Of a DNA stretch of 64,000 nucleotides, positions 58,735 through 64,000 are shown one piece after another (position 1 is the first letter of the stretch; each line of letters begins with the position of its first letter). The stretch lies in contig JAIOKI010000017.1 in the NCBI GenBank assembly GCA_028335825.1, positions 310,001 to 374,000 of the forward strand, in the 5' to 3' direction. The translations under genes and the position numbers were made by a program. Under the pieces are notes generated by a model. The model was given only the letters and a program-made list of their open reading frames with translations. It was not told where the DNA came from and searched no databases. This DNA comes from Nosema muscidifuracis (taxonomy: Eukaryota > Microsporidia > Nosematidae).

Positions 58735-59334
58735 TTATTTCTTCTTATGAATCTTCCTTTGTATAACTAAAGAAATCAATGACATGCAAATTGTTAATAC
58801 AAATGCTTGTAATTTAAGTTCAACCATACCAAATTTTTCATTAGTTAATATTTCTAGATCATTTAATAAGAATAATGAAGAATAAACAGAAGCAATTACT
58901 ATTGAAATTGCTCCTTGTAATTTCTTTATATAGAAAAATAAGATTCCTACTATTATTACTAATATCCAGTTATAAACAGATATATTAAAATATTCAGAAT
59001 ATTCATCAGAAAAATTAAGTATAAATAATCCAGTACATATCATTAAGAAAATAGTAGTAAGATATATAAGAATATAAGTAAGAATATATGAAGATATCAT
59101 AAATCTGATAGGAGAACTTACCAAGTATTTTATAATAATAGAGTTTGTATAAAAAAGTTCAACATATCTTAAAATAAGACATACTAAAGGAAAAAGTGAA
59201 AAGAATGTGCTCTTTTTGCTGTAGAAGAAAAGAATTAGAGATATTGTAATTGATCCCATAAGAAAATTTAGATCTTTTTCCATAGAATATCTTTGAGTTA
59301 AGTAGAAGTCTTTGAGTATTTCTAAAATATCCAT
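58735..59334 (-). CDS. Hypothetical multi-pass membrane protein, 199 aa
   Basis: Five to six hydrophobic segments (about 23-37, 43-58, 80-107, 120-136, 140-155, 172-192) with short polar loops, and a basic C-terminus (RKIHKKK) that could act as a dilysine-type ER retrieval signal. No family recognised. Its position between GPI18 and GPI8 invites an ER role, but that is only context. No clear CCC at the start. Confidence 0.55.
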   Translation of the reverse strand: MDILEILKDFYLTQRYSMEKDLNFLMGSITISLILFFYSKKSTFFSLFPLVCLILRYVELFYTNSIIIKYLVSSPIRFMISSYILTYILIYLTTIFLMICTGLFILNFSDEYSEYFNISVYNWILVIIVGILFFYIKKLQGAISIVIASVYSSLFLLNDLEILTNEKFGMVELKLQAFVLTICMSLISLVIQRKIHKKK

Positions 59335-59741
59335 TTGTTTGTTTACATAAAAAATTATTTAATAATAAATAATATTATGGTTTGTAATAAAATTAATTAA
59401 AAATATTTATAAAGGAAATTTTAAAGATATTTGAAATGATTTATTTTGTTTTAGTCTTTCAGATTAAATTGTTATATTTTTTAAATGATTACCTTTTTTT
59501 GAGATATACAAGTGTCAGAATAAACTTTCTGAATTATTTCAAGTATTTTTAATATTTATAAATAAGATAAGTACTACTCCATTCTTTATTAATAAGATAA
59601 GTACTACTCCATTCTTTATTAATAATATTTGATTTTTGTTTTTATAAAGTAATTCACTATCTTTAATTTTATTATCAATAATTATTTCTCTTAGATTAAG
59701 TTATAAATATTTCTAAAATTAAGATTCTATTTTTTTATCCC
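59335..59741. other. AT-rich divergent gap with an exact 30 bp duplication
   Basis: The unit aataagataagtactactcc plus attctttatt is present twice without change (59561-59590, 59591-59620). The rest is simple AT-rich. ATCCC precedes the RWD-gene ATG. Confidence 0.85.
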
Positions 59742-60185
59742 ATGCATAATTTTACTAACCAAATTGAAGATAAAGTATTAAAAAATATTTTTAAAGATAC
59801 TTTATCAATATACACATATGAAGATACAAAAACATATCAGATACTCTTTAAAAATAAATATTATGAATTTATTATTAATAAAGATTATCCTTCATCTTAT
59901 CCCAATATAAACATTGAATTATCTCTAGATATCTTAGATAAATACAAGAATAAATTTATGATCTACCAATTATTATATGAATGTATAAAGAAAGATGAAT
60001 TGAATCTTGATAAAATTGATGAATTTACTTCAGTGATAGAATATAATAAAAATATAGAGAAGATTACAGAAGAACAATTTAATGAATATAAGGTTAGTCA
60101 TATAAAGATAAGGAATAAGAAAGAAGGAATGACAGGAAGAGAAATATTTTTATTAGAGAAGAATAATAAATTAAATATTTTATAA
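59742..60185 (+). CDS. GIR2: RWD-domain protein (Gir2/RWDD1 family)
   Basis: A 147-residue protein. Residues 5-100 resemble an RWD domain, with YEFIINKDYPSSYPNINIEL matching the YP..P strand, followed by a C-terminal segment EKITEEQFNEYKVSHI and EGMTGREIFLLE. The latter matches the Gir2/RWDD1 end (T...F..W...F ... LTGRQLF). Gir2 partners DRG-type GTPases and Gcn1 in translation stress control. The usual acidic middle is reduced. Length is below yeast Gir2 (265). CCC precedes the ATG. Confidence 0.65.
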   Translation: MHNFTNQIEDKVLKNIFKDTLSIYTYEDTKTYQILFKNKYYEFIINKDYPSSYPNINIELSLDILDKYKNKFMIYQLLYECIKKDELNLDKIDEFTSVIEYNKNIEKITEEQFNEYKVSHIKIRNKKEGMTGREIFLLEKNNKLNIL

Positions 60186-60289
60186 ATAGAAGGTATTTAT
60201 GAAATATTTCTATTATTTTTAGATATTATAAAATGAAAAATATTAATAAATTAAAAAATATTATCAAATGATAAAATATCCTTCATTTA

Positions 60290-60420
60290 AATATGATCTA
60301 CTAAATTATAATCTACTAAACTATAACCTACTAACTTATGACCTACTAACTTATAATCTACTAATTTATAATCTACTAAACTATAACCTACCTAACCTAA
60401 CCTATTAACATATAACCTAC
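60290..60420. repeat. Short-period repeat between the RWD gene and the SNARE gene
   Basis: Repeated ctactaa(a/c)ttataa(c/t)ct words of 13-14 bp, about nine copies. It is in the convergent 3' gap. Confidence 0.85.
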
Positions 60421-60452
60421 TAATTTAAATATAATTTATGCTAAAAATTTAA

Positions 60453-60953
60453 TTAAATAAACCTTATTAAGAAATATACACATAAAAATAGAGATATACT
60501 AAATATTAGTAAAGAAAATATACTTACCTTATTACTATCCCTATTAATCTTTTTTATATTTTCTGTAGTATCTGTAATATTCTTATTCATTTTATTAGAC
60601 ACACTTTCTAAAATATTCTTATCAAATAATAATCCATCATACAATCTACTAGCTTTTTTTCTAAGAATCTGTGTACTTTTAAGAATGTCCTCTTCTACAT
60701 CTGTAAATTGATTAGTATTTACAGATCTCTGTTTAATTTCTATATCTTCGTATGTTTCATATAAATTATTAAGTCTGTGTAAAACTTTAGATTTAATGTC
60801 GGGATCTTCTATATCTTCTGATATTATCTGTAGAGCTAGTTTGTTACTCTCTATCTTAGCATCAATGTCTTCTATATCAGAGTATTTATTTTTATTTTGG
60901 ATGTAGTCAGCAGTTTCGTTGAGAAGATTTTTAAAATATTCAGGATCGAACAT
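60453..60953 (-). CDS. Use1-like ER SNARE (tail-anchored)
   Basis: A 166-residue tail-anchored protein with helical N-terminus. Residues 86-140 form a heptad-containing segment (EDILKSTQILRKKASRLYDGL then LFDKNILESVSNKMNKNI), and the end is one TM (about 145-164, FSLLIFSISLFLCVYFLIRFI). The pattern (D at LLFDKNIL, N later) fits Use1/Slt1, the SNARE for retrograde Golgi-ER transport; Sec20 or Vti1 are less likely alternatives. Shorter than yeast Use1 (245). CCC precedes the ATG. Confidence 0.55.
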   Translation of the reverse strand: MFDPEYFKNLLNETADYIQNKNKYSDIEDIDAKIESNKLALQIISEDIEDPDIKSKVLHRLNNLYETYEDIEIKQRSVNTNQFTDVEEDILKSTQILRKKASRLYDGLLFDKNILESVSNKMNKNITDTTENIKKINRDSNKVSIFSLLIFSISLFLCVYFLIRFI

Positions 60954-61348
60954 TTGAGGGAGAAAAAATCAAATTTTTATGATTTTTATATAAGCTTAAA
61001 ATTGTGGATATAATAAAGTATTATTAATATAATATTAAAATTTATTGATAAATAAAGCATTATTAATGTGATCTAAAATTTATTGATATAATAAAGCATT
61101 ATTAATGTAATATTAAAATTTATTGATATAATAGAGCATTATTAATATAATATTAATATTTATTGATATAATAGAGAATTATTAATATAATCTTAAAATT
61201 TATTGATAAATAGAGCATTATTAATATTTCCTATTATCTTTTAAGGTATTTTAATATAATATTAAGATGGTATCCTATTATATCATGAAATATTATAAAC
61301 TTTTTTCTTTGTAACATAAGAAAGATATTTCTTTAAATATATTATTTT
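60954..61348. repeat. 40-45 bp repeats between the SNARE gene and GPI8
   Basis: About six copies of aaaatttattgatataata(a/g)agcattattaatata(at) between 61005 and 61235. They fill most of the gap. No ORF. Confidence 0.88.
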
Positions 61349-62104
61349 TTAATTAATAAAGAAATCTTTAAATTTAAATTCTTCCTTATCAGAATAAGTC
61401 ATAGTAGATTTTAGATCATATTCATTAACCTTATTAAATAAATCATTCAAACTTAATTCTTCTACATCTTCTGAACTTATTACCTTATAAAAATAATAAG
61501 CAAAATTATCTACAGTAGTAACTCCTAGTGAATCATTAGATCCAAAACTAAGTGAAGGTTCATTATTAGCACTAGTACTAACTACATACAAATTATCAAT
61601 ATCTCTATCAACCATACTTTCTGCTTTACAAGTATCAACAATTAGGAGTACTTTATTAACTCTCTGACATAATTTCTTAATATTATACATAAGATCTTCT
61701 TTAGTAAGCCATTCTTTATCAAAAAACTTAAAGACTCCTTCACATCCATGTCCTGTTAAATAAACAAGTACATTATCATCCTTAGAAATATACATTAATT
61801 CAGGGATATTACATCTTAAACCATTTAAGAAGTCATTAGGTGAGTATCCTTTTGATTTTAATTTAGTATACGATATTTTAGTATTGTTATCTAAATAAAC
61901 ATATGAAGGATGAATATTTCTTTTATCTTGTATTATATCTTCAGTGAAGTAGTTTATTACAAGAGGGTTCTTGTTATATTTAAGTAAAATTGTGTATATT
62001 ATATAAATATCTGTCATGTGTCTGTAATTTAAATATCCTTGGGATGAGTTTAGTAAGATAGTATAAGATTTAGTAAATAAATAAGGTAGAATAAATATAT
62101 ACAT
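61349..62104 (-). CDS. GPI8: GPI-anchor transamidase catalytic subunit
   Basis: C13-family cysteine protease that cleaves the C-terminal GPI signal and attaches the anchor in the ER lumen. A hydrophobic N-terminus (MYIFILPYLFTKS) acts as leader, then TILLNSSQGYLNYRHMTDIY, matching the family. Catalytic His is H119 in YLTGHGCEG, catalytic Cys is C159 in LIVDTCKAESM. SFGSNDSLGV follows as usual. At 251 residues there is no C-terminal TM segment (yeast 411). CCC lies 12 bases before the ATG. Companion of GPI18 and of surface proteins that need GPI anchors. Confidence 0.95.
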   Translation of the reverse strand: MYIFILPYLFTKSYTILLNSSQGYLNYRHMTDIYIIYTILLKYNKNPLVINYFTEDIIQDKRNIHPSYVYLDNNTKISYTKLKSKGYSPNDFLNGLRCNIPELMYISKDDNVLVYLTGHGCEGVFKFFDKEWLTKEDLMYNIKKLCQRVNKVLLIVDTCKAESMVDRDIDNLYVVSTSANNEPSLSFGSNDSLGVTTVDNFAYYFYKVISSEDVEELSLNDLFNKVNEYDLKSTMTYSDKEEFKFKDFFIN

Positions 62105-62564
62105 AAAAAATGATAGGGGTATAATATATACATAAATAATATTAGAAGAGGGTATATTTAAATAATATTGAAGAGGGTATTTGATTATAAAATTAGAAGA
62201 GAGTATTTATTGATTATAAAATTATAAGAGAGTATACTTAAATGAAATTAGAAGAGTATTTGTCTTAAATGAAGTTAGAAGAGGGTATATACATAAATAA
62301 TATTAGAAGAGTATTTTACTTGATTATGAAATAAATAGAATAGTTTTAAAATTTGTAAAAATGACTCTAAAAATTTATCAGTTTTAGAAGTAAATTTTGT
62401 TATATTAAAAATTATTTATTATATTAAATTAATTTTTCAAAAATAAATTATATTAATTTATAAAAAGAATGATAAGTAAATAAGAAAATATATATAAAAC
62501 AATGAGTCATATAATATAACCAATTATATTTAAGAAATACAGAATGATATTTAATTTATAAATT
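62105..62564. repeat. AT-rich repeats upstream of GPI8
   Basis: Eight or so copies of attagaagagggtat(a/t) and related aaattagaagagagtat with variable spacing at 62140-62330. Then plain AT-rich sequence. No ORF beyond the tiny ones. Confidence 0.8.
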
Positions 62565-62744
62565 TCATTGAAATCCATCCTTAAATTTGACAATTCTTCT
62601 TTTTCTATTCCTTATAGCTGTTTTAAGTATAGGATCTTTTATATCATAATCTAAATCATAAATCTGTATATCTACTTTCTTATATATAATAAACAAGATA
62701 CTTTCTTTTATATACTGTGCTAATGTGATAATTTTTCTTAACAT
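62565..62744 (-). CDS. Small ORF, 59 aa, unknown
   Basis: A clean 60-codon frame with ATG (62744): first a hydrophobic, mixed helix (LAQYIKESILFIIYKK), then charged strand-like IQIYDLDYDIKD, then a basic end (RNRKRRIVKFKDG). Base use is less AT-extreme than the gap, which supports coding. No CCC near its start. I do not recognise it; it could be a small ribosomal or membrane-associated protein, or chance. Confidence 0.35.
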   Translation of the reverse strand: MLRKIITLAQYIKESILFIIYKKVDIQIYDLDYDIKDPILKTAIRNRKRRIVKFKDGFQ

Positions 62745-62789
62745 CTTTGTTTTTTATTTAAATTGTGTTTTTATTTTTAACCCTCAATT

Positions 62790-62897
62790 ATGAAATTATT
62801 TGTGTTTATGATTACGAAAATGCAGAAATATGTTTTTGACTTTAAGAAAGAAGAAGTTTCTTGGTTTGTACCAAGTATGAAATATTCAAAGAAATAG
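62790..62897 (+). CDS. Tiny ORF, 35 aa, with CCC motif
   Basis: A 36-codon frame whose ATG follows AACCCTCAATT, the promoter/start motif of real genes here. It begins MKLFVFMITKMQKYVF and ends basic (PSMKYSKK). It diverges from the 59-codon ORF with 45 bp between starts. Too short for firm assignment. Possibly a true small gene, or the first exon of a spliced gene, though no splice site is evident. Confidence 0.3.
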   Translation: MKLFVFMITKMQKYVFDFKKEEVSWFVPSMKYSKK

Positions 62898-63343
62898 ATA
62901 AAACAAATGTTATTTTATGAAGAAAATGAGTTTAACCATTTATCTTATAAGAATACTATTTTGAAAATTATAATTTATATTAAATTAAATATTTTTAATA
63001 GTTGATTAATAACAGTGAATATTTTAAATTAAATAAATTATATATTTGAATACTTATAAAATTAAATACTTATAAATTTTAATAAATTGTATTTGAATAC
63101 TTTAAATTAATTATTATGAAATTAAATATTTTTTAATAGTTGAATACTTAAAAATTAAATACTTTAAATCAATTATTATATATTTAATTACTTAAAAATT
63201 AAATAATTTATATATTTGAATACTTATAAAATTAAATAAATTAAATAAATTAAATAATTTAAATCCCCTTTACTCCTTTTTAATAAGGAGATAATAATTT
63301 ATTGGTTAACTTATAAATATATATTTTCTATTATAATTATTCT
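62898..63343. other. AT-rich intergenic before the right-edge gene
   Basis: Repeated attaaatactta(t/a)aaat and ttatatatttgaatac words between about 62980 and 63250. A short inverted repeat (actcctttttaataaggag) lies at 63272-63290. CCCC at 63265-63268, 76 bp before the next ATG, is further upstream than usual. Confidence 0.65.
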
Positions 63344-64000
63344 ATGACAACTACAACCTTTAAAAATTTAAGAGCTCTAATACAATTATTTAGTGTCCTT
63401 CTTATAATAATAAATCTACCACTACCCCTCGTATTATTTTTAAATTCAGATATAGTAGTTATAGAAGTAGATCATCTTGAAATGGGATACCTTAGTTTAA
63501 CATTAATGTATAAAACAGTAATAATATGTAATATAACTTTGGGAATGTTTGCTAGTTGTGGTATGAATAGTAAGGTAAAATTTTATATGAGAATATATCT
63601 ATTTATTACTTTTATTTACTTGATGTTTTTTATAGCTTGTATTTTATACGTAAAGAATCCGTACACAAAAAGATTAATAACAACATTCGTTGAACGAAGT
63701 AATTCTTCAGTTCCTTTAAGATGTATAATGGAAAATCTACTTGTGTGTACTCTGGGGAGTTCTTGTGAAAATGCTTTGAGAAGATCAAGTGGTCATCTTG
63801 TAAAATACTTTATGTGGGTTTCTTTATCTTCACTTATACTTCATGCATTAAGTTTTATATTTATAAGAATAGCTGTAAATATAGAAATATATAAACAACC
63901 AGTAAAACCTCCAAGATTTGCTACAATAACAAGAGCAGGAATGGATACACAATCTTTAAGACAAAAGAGGGTTCTTGAAGTAGAAAATGGTGTGGTAGTC
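63344..64000 (+). CDS. Four-TM membrane protein (tetraspanin-like topology), 3' cut off
   Basis: The frame from ATG 63344 is open to the right edge (219 codons visible). Four hydrophobic segments lie at about 11-33, 51-72, 84-103 and 157-180. The longest loop, between TM3 and TM4, contains Cys residues (RCIMENLLVC, GSSCENAL), and a cytosolic basic tail follows (RFATITRAGM, LRQKRV). The 4-TM layout with a cysteine-bearing loop resembles tetraspanins, but I do not see a CCG motif, so this is topology only. The C-terminus is outside the window. Confidence 0.6.
   Translation, partial: MTTTTFKNLRALIQLFSVLLIIINLPLPLVLFLNSDIVVIEVDHLEMGYLSLTLMYKTVIICNITLGMFASCGMNSKVKFYMRIYLFITFIYLMFFIACILYVKNPYTKRLITTFVERSNSSVPLRCIMENLLVCTLGSSCENALRRSSGHLVKYFMWVSLSSLILHALSFIFIRIAVNIEIYKQPVKPPRFATITRAGMDTQSLRQKRVLEVENGVVV

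Noticed and set aside
61349-62104. Metacaspase rather than GPI8
   Set aside because: The order SSQGYLNYRH, then TGHG, then VDTCKAES is GPI8-specific, and the protein has a leader.

Overview
This window looks like nuclear DNA of a microsporidian, an obligate intracellular fungal relative. It is about four-fifths A+T by eye. The recognisable genes are eukaryotic, single-exon and mostly shorter than their yeast counterparts. They cover replication, mRNA processing, ribosome biogenesis, secretion, GPI anchoring and SUMO, and no mitochondrial or metabolic operon-like genes are seen. A CCC(C) motif lies within roughly 1-20 bases of many start codons, as described for microsporidian genes. I see no spliceosomal intron that a gene needs. 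A Nosema/Vairimorpha-like AT-rich species is plausible, but I do not claim a species.

Layout. 1-28.7 kb is gene-dense and conserved: condensin CAP-H/BRN1 (cut by the left edge), protein O-mannosyltransferase, a multi-BRCT protein, SUMO E1 UBA2, V-ATPase G, an unknown protein, E2F, RAD16-like SNF2/RING, ProRS, MUS81, TSR1, CK2-alpha, a ubiquitin-like protein, UTP7, PFS2, Rab-GDI, an exosome-like protein, GPN1, STE24, tRNA-Phe, eL30, a Spc24-like protein and a tail-anchored protein. 28.7-34.9 kb is an accessory island: a gene-poor stretch followed by members of a lineage-specific family with signal peptides. 34.9-51.2 kb is again conserved: a broken unknown gene, PRA1, an unknown helical protein, SEC24, a membrane-anchored unknown, PUF6, an unknown, tRNA-Arg, RFC1, RVB1, NMD3, a NOT2/3/5 protein and an acyl-CoA thioesterase. 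51.2-57.3 kb is a second gene-poor island with decayed coding sequence and an inverted, about 99.4% identical copy of the family locus at 30.5 kb. 57.3-64 kb holds PIG-V/GPI18, a six-TM unknown, an RWD protein (Gir2-like), a Use1-like SNARE, GPI8, two tiny ORFs and a four-TM protein cut by the right edge.

How the genes fit together. Ribosome biogenesis is well represented (TSR1, UTP7, PUF6, NMD3, RVB1, eL30). So are genome maintenance (RFC1, MUS81, RAD16, BRCT, condensin, Spc24-like) and surface or secretory processing (PMT, SEC24, PRA1, GDI, Use1, PIG-V, GPI8, STE24). The most unusual features are: (a) an inverted 1.61 kb duplication around 22.6 kb, both copies of which carry the same internal in-frame stop; (b) private tandem duplications of 30-115 bp in nearly every intergenic gap, several starting at a stop codon or including a start codon; (c) an RVB1 homologue with a changed Walker B acid. 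Starts below are ATG codons chosen with the CCC motif; several open frames extend upstream to a TTG codon, which I rejected.
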